Shown here: piece after piece, positions 36,201 through 49,862 of the stretch
Layout of the letters: each line of letters starts with the position of its first letter
Position numbering within the stretch: position 1 is the stretch's first letter
Assembly: GCF_037975245.1 (NCBI RefSeq)
Contig: NC_092571.1
Span: 21,315,917-21,379,916 of the forward strand
Length of the DNA stretch: 64,000 bases
Origin: Apostichopus japonicus
Lineage: Eukaryota; Echinodermata; Holothuroidea; Aspidochirotida; Stichopodidae
Reading direction: 5' to 3'
The notes under the pieces: generated by a model
Told to the model about the DNA's origin: nothing
The model's input: the letters and a program-made list of their open reading frames with translations, nothing else
Databases searched by the model: none
Program-made: the position numbers and the translations under genes

Positions 36201-39200
36201 TGCAAAAGAGAGTCTCGATCATCAGCTCGCACAGTGCGCCAAGCCATCGCGCCACTGTATGGACTGAGATATTAGGTGGATTAACTAATACTTACAGCTC
36301 CCCGTGTAGGCACTTGCTGTAAAAGATCGGCAAAAGACGTCATCACCCGGGGTTCGAACCACGGATGCAAAAGAGAGTCTCGACCATCAGCTCGCACAGT
36401 GCGCCAAGCCATCGCGCCACTGTATGGACTGAGATGTTAGGTGGATTAACTAATACTTACAGCTCCCCGTGTAGGCACTTGCTGTAAAAGACGTCATCAC
36501 CCGGGGTTCGAACCACGGATGCAAAAGAGAGTCTCGATCATCAGCTCGCACAGTGCGCCAAGCCATCGCGCCACTGTATGGACTGAGATGTTAGGTGGAT
36601 TAACTAATACTTACAGCTCCCCGTGTAGGCACTTGCTGTAAAAGACGTCATCACCCGGGGTTCGAACCACGGATGCAAAAGAGAGTCTCGATCATCAGCT
36701 CGCACAGTGCGCCAAGCCATCGCGCCACTGTATGGACTGAGATATTAGGTGGATTAACTAATACTTACAGCTCCCCGTGTAGGCACTTGCTGTAAAAGAT
36801 CGGCAAAAGACGTCATCACCCGGGGTTCGAACCACGGATGCAAAAGAGAGTCTCGATCATCAGCTCGCACAGTGCGCCAAGCCATCGCGCCACTGTATGG
36901 ACTGAGATGTTAGGTGGATTAACTAATACTTACAGCTCCCCGTGTAGGCACTTGCTGTAAAAGACGTCATCACCCGGGGTTCGAACCACGGATGCAAAAG
37001 AGAGTCTCGATCATCAGCTCGCACAGTGCGCCAAGCCATCGCGCCACTGTATGGACTGAGATGTTAGGTGGATTAACTAATACTTACAGCTCCCCGTGTA
37101 GGCACTTGCTGTAAAAGACGTCATCACCCGGGGTTCGAACCACGGATGCAAAAGAGAGTCTCGATCATCAGCTCGCACAGTGCGCCAAGCCATCGCGCCA
37201 CTGTATGGACTGAGATGTTAGGTGGATTAACTAATACTTACAGCTCCCCGTGTAGGCACTTGCTGTAAAAGATCGGCAAAAGACGTCATCACCCGGGGTT
37301 CGAACCACGGATGCAAAAGAGAGTCTCGATCATCAGCTCGCACAGTGCGCCAAGCCATCGCGCCACTGTATGGACTGAGATGTTAGGTGGATTAACTAAT
37401 ACTTACAGCTCCCCGTGTAGGCACTTGCTGTAAAAGACGTCATCACCCGGGGTTCGAACCACGGATGCAAAAGAGAGTCTCGATCATCAGCTCGCACAGT
37501 GCGCCAAGCCATCGCGCCACTGTATGGACTGAGATGTTAGGTGGATTAACTAATACTTACAGCTCCCCGTGTAGGCACTTGCTGTAAAAGACGTCATCAC
37601 CCGGGGTTCGAACCACGGATGCAAAAGAGAGTCTCGATCATCAGCTCGCACAGTGCGCCAAGCCATCGCGCCACTGTATGGACTGAGATGTTAGGTGGAT
37701 TAACTAATACTTACAGCTCCCCGTGTAGGCACTTGCTGTAAAAGACGTCATCACCCGGGGTTCGAACCACGGATGCAAAAGAGAGTCTCGATCATCAGCT
37801 CGCACAGTGCGCCAAGCCATCGCGCCACTGTATGGACTGAGATATTAGGTGGATTAACTAATACTTACAGCTCCCCGTGTAGGCACTTGCTGTAAAAGAT
37901 CGGCAAAAGACGTCATCACCCGGGGTTCGAACCACGGATGCAAAAGAGAGTCTCGATCATCAGCTCGCACAGTGCGCCAAGCCATCGCGCCACTGTATGG
38001 ACTGAGATGTTAGGTGGATTAACTAATACTTACAGCTCCCCGTGTAGGCACTTGCTGTAAAAGACGTCATCACCCGGGGTTCGAACCACGGATGCAAAAG
38101 AGAGTCTCGATCATCAGCTCGCACAGTGCGCCAAGCCATCGCGCCACTGTATGGACTGAGATGTTAGGTGGATTAACTAATACTTACAGCTCCCCGTGTA
38201 GGCACTTGCTGTAAAAGACGTCATCACCCGGGGTTCGAACCACGGATGCAAAAGAGAGTCTCGATCATCAGCTCGCACAGTGCGCCAAGCCATCGCGCCA
38301 CTGTATGGACTGAGATATTAGGTGGATTAACTAATACTTACAGCTCCCCGTGTAGGCACTTGCTGTAAAAGATCGGCAAAAGACGTCATCACCCGGGGTT
38401 CGAACCACGGATGCAAAAGAGAGTCTCGATCATCAGCTCGCACAGTGCGCCAAGCCATCGCGCCACTGTATGGACTGAGATGTTAGGTGGATTAACTAAT
38501 ACTTACAGCTCCCCGTGTAGGCACTTGCTGTAAAAGACGTCATCACCCGGGGTTCGAACCACGGATGCAAAAGAGAGTCTCGATCATCAGCTCGCACAGT
38601 GCGCCAAGCCATCGCGCCACTGTATGGACTGAGATGTTAGGTGGATTAACTAATACTTACAGCTCCCCGTGTAGGCACTTGCTGTAAAAGATGTCATCAC
38701 CCGGGGTTCGAACCACGGATGCAAAAGAGAGTCTCGATCATCAGCTCGCACAGTGCGCCAAGCCATCGCGCCACTGTATGGACTGAGATGTTAGGTGGAT
38801 TAACTAATACTTACAGCTCCCCGTGTAGGCACTTGCTGTAAAAGACGTCATCACCCGGGGTTCGAACCACGGATGCAAAAGAGAGTCTCGATCATCAGCT
38901 CGCACAGTGCGCCAAGCCATCGCGCCACTGTATGGACTGAGATATTAGGTGGATTAACTAATACTTACAGCTCCCCGTGTAGGCACTTGCTGTAAAAGAT
39001 CGGCAAAAGACGTCATCACCCGGGGTTCGAACCACGGATGCAAAAGAGAGTCTCGATCATCAGCTCGCACAGTGCGCCAAGCCATCGCGCCACTGTATGG
39101 ACTGAGATGTTAGGTGGATTAACTAATACTTACAGCTCCCCGTGTAGGCACTTGCTGTAAAAGACGTCATCACCCGGGGTTCGAACCACGGATGCAAAAG

Positions 39201-42146
39201 AGAGTCTCGATCATCAGCTCGCACAGTGCGCCAAGCCATCGCGCCACTGTATGGACTGAGATGTTAGGTGGATTAACTAATACTTACAGCTCCCCGTGTA
39301 GGCACTTGCTGTAAAAGACGTCATCACCCGGGGTTCGAACCACGGATGCAAAAGAGAGTCTCGATCATCAGCTCGCACAGTGCGCCAAGCCATCGCGCCA
39401 CTGTATGGACTGAGATATTAGGTGGATTAACTAATACTTACAGCTCCCCGTGTAGGCACTTGCTGTAAAAGATCGGCAAAAGACGTCATCACCCGGGGTT
39501 CGAACCACGGATGCAAAAGAGAGTCTCGATCATCAGCTCGCACAGTGCGCCAAGCCATCGCGCCACTGTATGGACTGAGATGTTAGGTGGATTAACTAAT
39601 ACTTACAGCTCCCCGTGTAGGCACTTGCTGTAAAAGACGTCATCACCCGGGGTTCGAACCACGGATGCAAAAGAGAGTCTCGATCATCAGCTCGCACAGT
39701 GCGCCAAGCCATCGCGCCACTGTATGGACTGAGATGTTAGGTGGATTAACTAATACTTACAGCTCCCCGTGTAGGCACTTGCTGTAAAAGACGTCATCAC
39801 CCGGGGTTCGAACCACGGATGCAAAAGAGAGTCTCGATCATCAGCTCGCACAGTGCGCCAAGCCATCGCGCCACTGTATGGACTGAGATGTTAGGTGGAT
39901 TAACTAATACTTACAGCTCCCCGTGTAGGCACTTGCTGTAAAAGACGTCATCACCCGGGGTTCGAACCACGGATGCAAAAGAGAGTCTCGATCATCAGCT
40001 CGCACAGTGCGCCAAGCCATCGCGCCACTGTATGGACTGAGATATTAGGTGGATTAACTAATACTTACAGCTCCCCGTGTAGGCACTTGCTGTAAAAGAT
40101 CGGCAAAAGACGTCATCACCCGGGGTTCGAACCACGGATGCAAAAGAGAGTCTCGATCATCAGCTCGCACAGTGCGCCAAGCCATCGCGCCACTGTATGG
40201 ACTGAGATGTTAGGTGGATTAACTAATACTTACAGCTCCCCGTGTAGGCACTTGCTGTAAAAGACGTCATCACCCGGGGTTCGAACCACGGATGCAAAAG
40301 AGAGTCTCGATCATCAGCTCGCACAGTGCGCCAAGCCATCGCGCCACTGTATGGACTGAGATGTTAGGTGGATTAACTAATACTTACAGCTCCCCGTGTA
40401 GGCACTTGCTGTAAAAGACGTCATCACCCGGGGTTCGAACCACGGATGCAAAAGAGAGTCTCGATCATCAGCTCGCACAGTGCGCCAAGCCATCGCGCCA
40501 CTGTATGGACTGAGATATTAGGTGGATTAACTAATACTTACAGCTCCCCGTGTAGGCACTTGCTGTAAAAGATCGGCAAAAGACGTCATCACCCGGGGTT
40601 CGAACCACGGATGCAAAAGAGAGTCTCGATCATCAGCTCGCACAGTGCGCCAAGCCATCGCGCCACTGTATGGACTGAGATGTTAGGTGGATTAACTAAT
40701 ACTTACAGCTCCCCGTGTAGGCACTTGCTGTAAAAGACGTCATCACCCGGGGTTCGAACCACGGATGCAAAAGAGAGTCTCGATCATCAGCTCGCACAGT
40801 GCGCCAAGCCATCGCGCCACTGTATGGACTGAGATGTTAGGTGGATTAACTAATACTTACAGCTCCCCGTGTAGGCACTTGCTGTAAAAGACGTCATCAC
40901 CCGGGGTTCGAACCACGGATGCAAAAGAGAGTCTCGATCATCAGCTCGCACAGTGCGCCAAGCCATCGCGCCACTGTATGGACTGAGATGTTAGGTGGAT
41001 TAACTAATACTTACAGCTCCCCGTGTAGGCACTTGCTGTAAAAGACGTCATCACCCGGGGTTCGAACCACGGATGCAAAAGAGAGTCTCGATCATCAGCT
41101 CGCACAGTGCGCCAAGCCATCGCGCCACTGTATGGACTGAGATATTAGGTGGATTAACTAATACTTACAGCTCCCCGTGTAGGCACTTGCTGTAAAAGAT
41201 CGGCAAAAGACGTCATCACAAGGGGTTCGAACCACGGATGCAAAAGAGAGTCTCGATCATCAGCTCGCACAGTGCGCCAAGCCATCGCGCCACTGTATGG
41301 ACTGAGATGTTAGGTGGATTAACTAATACTTACAGCTCCCCGTGTAGGCACTTGCTGTAAAAGACGTCATCACCCGGGGTTCGAACCACGGATGCAAAAG
41401 AGAGTCTCGATCATCAGCTCGCACAGTGCGCCAAGCCATCGCGCCACTGTATGGACTGAGATGTTAGGTGGATTAACTAATACTTACAGCTCCCCGTGTA
41501 GGCACTTGCTGTAAAAGACGTCATCACCCGGGGTTCGAACCACGGATGCAAAAGAGAGTCTCGATCATCAGCTCGCACAGTGCGCCAAGCCATCGCGCCA
41601 CTGTATGGACTGAGATGTTAGGTGGATTAACTAATACTTACAGCTCCCCGTGTAGGCACTTGCTGTAAAAGACGTCATCACCCGGGGTTCGAACCACGGA
41701 TGCAAAAGAGAGTCTCGATCATCAGCTCGCACAGTGCGCCAAGCCATCGCGCCACTGTATGGACTGAGATATTAGGTGGATTAACTAATACTTACAGCTC
41801 CCCGTGTAGGCACTTGCTGTAAAAGATCGGCAAAAGACGTCATCACCCGGGGTTCGAACCACGGATGCAAAAGAGAGTCTCGATCATCAGCTCGCACAGT
41901 GCGCCAAGCCATCGCGCCACTGTATGGACTGAGATGTTAGGTGGATTAACTAATACTTACAGCTCCCCGTGTAGGCACTTGCTGTAAAAGACGTCATCAC
42001 CCGGGGTTCGAACCACGGATGCAAAAGAGAGTCTCGATCATCAGCTCGCACAGTGCGCCAAGCCATCGCGCCACTGTATGGACTGAGATGTTAGGTGGAT
42101 TAACTAATACTTACAGCTCCCCGTGTAGGCACTTGCTGTAAAAGAT
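33203..42146 (-). repeat. Four copies of a private C-to-T variant (GATGTC) in register
   Basis: GACGTC becomes GATGTC at 33203, 36019, 38692 and 42146. In each case the affected unit is the second S after an L (anchor 319 bases from the L anchor) in an L+3S block, flanked by L at 627. Spacings of 2816, 2673 and 3454 bases equal 18, 17 and 22 monomers. One mutation copied to equivalent positions implies amplification of blocks of about 17-22 monomers. Confidence 0.85.
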
Positions 42147-45100
42147 GTCATCACCCGGGGTTCGAACCACGGATGCAAAAGAGAGTCTCGATCATCAGCT
42201 CGCACAGTGCGCCAAGCCATCGCGCCACTGTATGGACTGAGATGTTAGGTGGATTAACTAATACTTACAGCTCCCCGTGTAGGCACTTGCTGTAAAAGAC
42301 GTCATCACCCGGGGTTCGAACCACGGATGCAAAAGAGAGTCTCGATCATCAGCTCGCACAGTGCGCCAAGCCATCGCGCCACTGTATGGACTGAGATATT
42401 AGGTGGATTAACTAATACTTACAGCTCCCCGTGTAGGCACTTGCTGTAAAAGATCGGCAAAAGACGTCATCACCCGGGGTTCGAACCACGGATGCAAAAG
42501 AGAGTCTCGATCATCAGCTCGCACAGTGCGCCAAGCCATCGCGCCACTGTATGGACTGAGATGTTAGGTGGATTAACTAATACTTACAGCTCCCCGTGTA
42601 GGCACTTGCTGTAAAAGACGTCATCACCCGGGGTTCGAACCACGGATGCAAAAGAGAGTCTCGATCATCAGCTCGCACAGTGCGCCAAGCCATCGCGCCA
42701 CTGTATGGACTGAGATGTTAGGTGGATTAACTAATACTTACAGCTCCCCGTGTAGGCACTTGCTGTAAAAGACGTCATCACCCGGGGTTCGAACCACGGA
42801 TGCAAAAGAGAGTCTCGATCATCAGCTCGCACAGTGCGCCAAGCCATCGCGCCACTGTATGGACTGAGATGTTAGGTGGATTAACTAATACTTACAGCTC
42901 CCCGTGTAGGCACTTGCTGTAAAAGACGTCATCACCCGGGGTTCGAACCACGGATGCAAAAGAGAGTCTCGATCATCAGCTCGCACAGTGCGCCAAGCCA
43001 TCGCGCCACTGTATGGACTGAGATATTAGGTGGATTAACTAATACTTACAGCTCCCCGTGTAGGCACTTGCTGTAAAAGATCGGCAAAAGACGTCATCAC
43101 CCGGGGTTCGAACCACGGATGCAAAAGAGAGTCTCGATCATCAGCTCGCACAGTGCGCCAAGCCATCGCGCCACTGTATGGACTGAGATGTTAGGTGGAT
43201 TAACTAATACTTACAGCTCCCCGTGTAGGCACTTGCTGTAAAAGACGTCATCACCCGGGGTTCGAACCACGGATGCAAAAGAGAGTCTCGATCATCAGCT
43301 CGCACAGTGCGCCAAGCCATCGCGCCACTGTATGGACTGAGATGTTAGGTGGATTAACTAATACTTACAGCTCCCCGTGTAGGCACTTGCTGTAAAAGAC
43401 GTCATCACCCGGGGTTCGAACCACGGATGCAAAAGAGAGTCTCGATCATCAGCTCGCACAGTGCGCCAAGCCATCGCGCCACTGTATGGACTGAGATATT
43501 AGGTGGATTAACTAATACTTACAGCTCCCCGTGTAGGCACTTGCTGTAAAAGATCGGCAAAAGACGTCATCACCCGGGGTTCGAACCACGGATGCAAAAG
43601 AGAGTCTCGATCATCAGCTCGCACAGTGCGCCAAGCCATCGCGCCACTGTATGGACTGAGATGTTAGGTGGATTAACTAATACTTACAGCTCCCCGTGTA
43701 GGCACTTGCTGTAAAAGACGTCATCACCCGGGGTTCGAACCACGGATGCAAAAGAGAGTCTCGATCATCAGCTCGCACAGTGCGCCAAGCCATCGCGCCA
43801 CTGTATGGACTGAGATGTTAGGTGGATTAACTAATACTTACAGCTCCCCGTGTAGGCACTTGCTGTAAAAGACGTCATCACCCGGGGTTCGAACCACGGA
43901 TGCAAAAGAGAGTCTCGATCATCAGCTCGCACAGTGCGCCAAGCCATCGCGCCACTGTATGGACTGAGATGTTAGGTGGATTAACTAATACTTACAGCTC
44001 CCCGTGTAGGCACTTGCTGTAAAAGACGTCATCACCCGGGGTTCGAACCACGGATGCAAAAGAGAGTCTCGATCATCAGCTCGCACAGTGCGCCAAGCCA
44101 TCGCGCCACTGTATGGACTGAGATATTAGGTGGATTAACTAATACTTACAGCTCCCCGTGTAGGCACTTGCTGTAAAAGATCGGCAAAAGACGTCATCAC
44201 AAGGGGTTCGAACCACGGATGCAAAAGAGAGTCTCGATCATCAGCTCGCACAGTGCGCCAAGCCATCGCGCCACTGTATGGACTGAGATGTTAGGTGGAT
44301 TAACTAATACTTACAGCTCCCCGTGTAGGCACTTGCTGTAAAAGACGTCATCACCCGGGGTTCGAACCACGGATGCAAAAGAGAGTCTCGATCATCAGCT
44401 CGCACAGTGCGCCAAGCCATCGCGCCACTGTATGGACTGAGATGTTAGGTGGATTAACTAATACTTACAGCTCCCCGTGTAGGCACTTGCTGTAAAAGAC
44501 GTCATCACCCGGGGTTCGAACCACGGATGCAAAAGAGAGTCTCGATCATCAGCTCGCACAGTGCGCCAAGCCATCGCGCCACTGTATGGACTGAGATGTT
44601 AGGTGGATTAACTAATACTTACAGCTCCCCGTGTAGGCACTTGCTGTAAAAGACGTCATCACCCGGGGTTCGAACCACGGATGCAAAAGAGAGTCTCGAT
44701 CATCAGCTCGCACAGTGCGCCAAGCCATCGCGCCACTGTATGGACTGAGATATTAGGTGGATTAACTAATACTTACAGCTCCCCGTGTAGGCACTTGCTG
44801 TAAAAGATCGGCAAAAGACGTCATCACCCGGGGTTCGAACCACGGATGCAAAAGAGAGTCTCGATCATCAGCTCGCACAGTGCGCCAAGCCATCGCGCCA
44901 CTGTATGGACTGAGATGTTAGGTGGATTAACTAATACTTACAGCTCCCCGTGTAGGCACTTGCTGTAAAAGACGTCATCACCCGGGGTTCGAACCACGGA
45001 TGCAAAAGAGAGTCTCGATCATCAGCTCGCACAGTGCGCCAAGCCATCGCGCCACTGTATGGACTGAGATGTTAGGTGGATTAACTAATACTTACAGCTC

Positions 45101-48100
45101 CCCGTGTAGGCACTTGCTGTAAAAGACGTCATCACCCGGGGTTCGAACCACGGATGCAAAAGAGAGTCTCGATCATCAGCTCGCACAGTGCGCCAAGCCA
45201 TCGCGCCACTGTATGGACTGAGATATTAGGTGGATTAACTAATACTTACAGCTCCCCGTGTAGGCACTTGCTGTAAAAGATCGGCAAAAGACGTCATCAC
45301 CCGGGGTTCGAACCACGGATGCAAAAGAGAGTCTCGATCATCAGCTCGCACAGTGCGCCAAGCCATCGCGCCACTGTATGGACTGAGATGTTAGGTGGAT
45401 TAACTAATACTTACAGCTCCCCGTGTAGGCACTTGCTGTAAAAGACGTCATCACCCGGGGTTCGAACCACGGATGCAAAAGAGAGTCTCGATCATCAGCT
45501 CGCACAGTGCGCCAAGCCATCGCGCCACTGTATGGACTGAGATGTTAGGTGGATTAACTAATACTTACAGCTCCCCGTGTAGGCACTTGCTGTAAAAGAC
45601 GTCATCACCCGGGGTTCGAACCACGGATGCAAAAGAGAGTCTCGATCATCAGCTCGCACAGTGCGCCAAGCCATCGCGCCACTGTATGGACTGAGATGTT
45701 AGGTGGATTAACTAATACTTACAGCTCCCCGTGTAGGCACTTGCTGTAAAAGACGTCATCACCCGGGGTTCGAACCACGGATGCAAAAGAGAGTCTCGAT
45801 CATCAGCTCGCACAGTGCGCCAAGCCATCGCGCCACTGTATGGACTGAGATATTAGGTGGATTAACTAATACTTACAGCTCCCCGTGTAGGCACTTGCTG
45901 TAAAAGATCGGCAAAAGACGTCATCACCCGGGGTTCGAACCACGGATGCAAAAGAGAGTCTCGATCATCAGCTCGCACAGTGCGCCAAGCCATCGCGCCA
46001 CTGTATGGACTGAGATGTTAGGTGGATTAACTAATACTTACAGCTCCCCGTGTAGGCACTTGCTGTAAAAGACGTCATCACCCGGGGTTCGAACCACGGA
46101 TGCAAAAGAGAGTCTCGATCATCAGCTCGCACAGTGCGCCAAGCCATCGCGCCACTGTATGGACTGAGATGTTAGGTGGATTAACTAATACTTACAGCTC
46201 CCCGTGTAGGCACTTGCTGTAAAAGACGTCATCACCCGGGGTTCGAACCACGGATGCAAAAGAGAGTCTCGATCATCAGCTCGCACAGTGCGCCAAGCCA
46301 TCGCGCCACTGTATGGACTGAGATGTTAGGTGGATTAACTAATACTTACAGCTCCCCGTGTAGGCACTTGCTGTAAAAGACGTCATCACCCGGGGTTCGA
46401 ACCACGGATGCAAAAGAGAGTCTCGATCATCAGCTCGCACAGTGCGCCAAGCCATCGCGCCACTGTATGGACTGAGATATTAGGTGGATTAACTAATACT
46501 TACAGCTCCCCGTGTAGGCACTTGCTGTAAAAGATCGGCAAAAGACGTCATCACCCGGGGTTCGAACCACGGATGCAAAAGAGAGTCTCGATCATCAGCT
46601 CGCACAGTGCGCCAAGCCATCGCGCCACTGTATGGACTGAGATGTTAGGTGGATTAACTAATACTTACAGCTCCCCGTGTAGGCACTTGCTGTAAAAGAC
46701 GTCATCACCCGGGGTTCGAACCACGGATGCAAAAGAGAGTCTCGATCATCAGCTCGCACAGTGCGCCAAGCCATCGCGCCACTGTATGGACTGAGATGTT
46801 AGGTGGATTAACTAATACTTACAGCTCCCCGTGTAGGCACTTGCTGTAAAAGACGTCATCACCCGGGGTTCGAACCACGGATGCAAAAGAGAGTCTCGAT
46901 CATCAGCTCGCACAGTGCGCCAAGCCATCGCGCCACTGTATGGACTGAGATGTTAGGTGGATTAACTAATACTTACAGCTCCCCGTGTAGGCACTTGCTG
47001 TAAAAGACGTCATCACCCGGGGTTCGAACCACGGATGCAAAAGAGAGTCTCGATCATCAGCTCGCACAGTGCGCCAAGCCATCGCGCCACTGTATGGACT
47101 GACATATTAGGTGGATTAACTAATACTTACAGCTCCCCGTGTAGGCACTTGCTGTAAAAGATCGGCAAAAGACGTCATCACCCGGGGTTCGAACCACGGA
47201 TGCAAAAGAGAGTCTCGATCATCAGCTCGCACAGTGCGCCAAGCCATCGCGCCACTGTATGGACTGAGATGTTAGGTGGATTAACTAATACTTACAGCTC
47301 CCCGTGTAGGCACTTGCTGTAAAAGACGTCATCACCCGGGGTTCGAACCACGGATGCAAAAGAGAGTCTCGATCATCAGCTCGCACAGTGCGCCAAGCCA
47401 TCGCGCCACTGTATGGACTGAGATATTAGGTGGATTAACTAATACTTACAGCTCCCCGTGTAGGCACTTGCTGTAAAAGATCGGCAAAAGACGTCATCAC
47501 CCGGGGTTCGAACCACGGATGCAAAAGAGAGTCTCGATCATCAGCTCGCACAGTGCGCCAAGCCATCGCGCCACTGTATGGACTGAGATGTTAGGTGGAT
47601 TAACTAATACTTACAGCTCCCCGTGTAGGCACTTGCTGTAAAAGACGTCATCACCCGGGGTTCGAACCACGGATGCAAAAGAGAGTCTCGATCATCAGCT
47701 CGCACAGTGCGCCAAGCCATCGCGCCACTGTATGGACTGAGATGTTAGGTGGATTAACTAATACTTACAGCTCCCCGTGTAGGCATTTGCTGTAAAAGAC
47801 GTCATCACCCGGGGTTCGAACCACGGATGCAAAAGAGAGTCTCGATCATCAGCTCGCACAGTGCGCCAAGCCATCGCGCCACTGTATGGACTGAGATGTT
47901 AGGTGGATTAACTAATACTTACAGCTCCCCGTGTAGGCACTTGCTGTAAAAGACGTCATCACCCGGGGTTCGAACCACGGATGCAAAAGAGAGTCTCGAT
48001 CATCAGCTCGCACAGTGCGCCAAGCCATCGCGCCACTGTATGGACTGAGATATTAGGTGGATTAACTAATACTTACAGCTCCCCGTGTAGGCACTTGCTG

Positions 48101-49862
48101 TAAAAGATCGGCAAAAGACGTCATCACCCGGGGTTCGAACCACGGATGCAAAAGAGAGTCTCGATCATCAGCTCGCACAGTGCGCCAAGCCATCGCGCCA
48201 CTGTATGGACTGAGATGTTAGGTGGATTAACTAATACTTACAGCTCCCCGTGTAGGCACTTGCTGTAAAAGACGTCATCACCCGGGGTTCAAACCACGGA
48301 TGCAAAAGAGAGTCTCGATCATCAGCTCGCACAGTGCGCCAAGCCATCGCGCCACTGTATGGACTGAGATGTTAGGTGGATTAACTAATACTTACAGCTC
48401 CCCGTGTAGGCACTTGCTGTAAAAGACGTCATCACCCGGGGTTCGAACCACGGATGCAAAAGAGAGTCTCGATCATCAGCTCGCACAGTGCGCCAAGCCA
48501 TCGCGCCACTGTATGGACTGAGATGTTAGGTGGATTAACTAATACTTACAGCTCCCCGTGTAGGCACTTGCTGTAAAAGACGTCATCACCCGGGGTTCGA
48601 ACCACGGATGCAAAAGAGAGTCTCGATCATCAGCTCGCACAGTGCGCCAAGCCATCGCGCCACTGTATGGACTGAGATATTAGGTGGATTAACTAATACT
48701 TACAGCTCCCCGTGTAGGCACTTGCTGTAAAAGATCGGCAAAAGACGTCATCACCCGGGGTTCGAACCACGGATGCAAAAGAGAGTCTCGATCATCAGCT
48801 CGCACAGTGCGCCAAGCCATCGCGCCACTGTATGGACTGAGATGTTAGGTGGATTAACTAATACTTACAGCTCCCCGTGTAGGCACTTGCTGTAAAAGAC
48901 GTCATCACCCGGGGTTCGAACCACGGATGCAAAAGAGAGTCTCGATCATCAGCTCGCACAGTGCGCCAAGCCATCGCGCCACTGTATGGACTGAGATGTT
49001 AGGTGGATTAACTAATACTTACAGCTCCCCGTGTAGGCACTTGCTGTAAAAGACGTCATCACCCGGGGTTCGAACCACGGATGCAAAAGAGAGTCTCGAT
49101 CATCAGCTCGCACAGTGCGCCAAGCCATCGCGCCACTGTATGGACTGAGATGTTAGGTGGATTAACTAATACTTACAGCTCCCCGTGTAGGCACTTGCTG
49201 TAAAAGACGTCATCACCCGGGGTTCGAACCACGGATGCAAAAGAGAGTCTCGATCATCAGCTCGCACAGTGCGCCAAGCCATCGCGCCACTGTATGGACT
49301 GAGATATTAGGTGGATTAACTAATACTTACAGCTCCCCGTGTAGGCACTTGCTGTAAAAGATCGGCAAAAGACGTCATCACCCGGGGTTCGAACCACGGA
49401 TGCAAAAGAGAGTCTCGATCATCAGCTCGCACAGTGCGCCAAGCCATCGCGCCACTGTATGGACTGAGATGTTAGGTGGATTAACTAATACTTACAGCTC
49501 CCCGTGTAGGCACTTGCTGTAAAAGACGTCATCACCCGGGGTTCGAACCACGGATGCAAAAGAGAGTCTCGATCATCAGCTCGCACAGTGCGCCAAGCCA
49601 TCGCGCCACTGTATGGACTGAGATGTTAGGTGGATTAACTAATACTTACAGCTCCCCGTGTAGGCACTTGCTGTAAAAGACGTCATCACCCGGGGTTCGA
49701 ACCACGGATGCAAAAGAGAGTCTCGATCATCAGCTCGCACAGTGCGCCAAGCCATCGCGCCACTGTATGGACTGAGATGTTAGGTGGATTAACTAATACT
49801 TACAGCTCCCCGTGTAGGCACTTGCTGTAAAAGACGTCATCACCCGGGGTTCGAACCACGGA

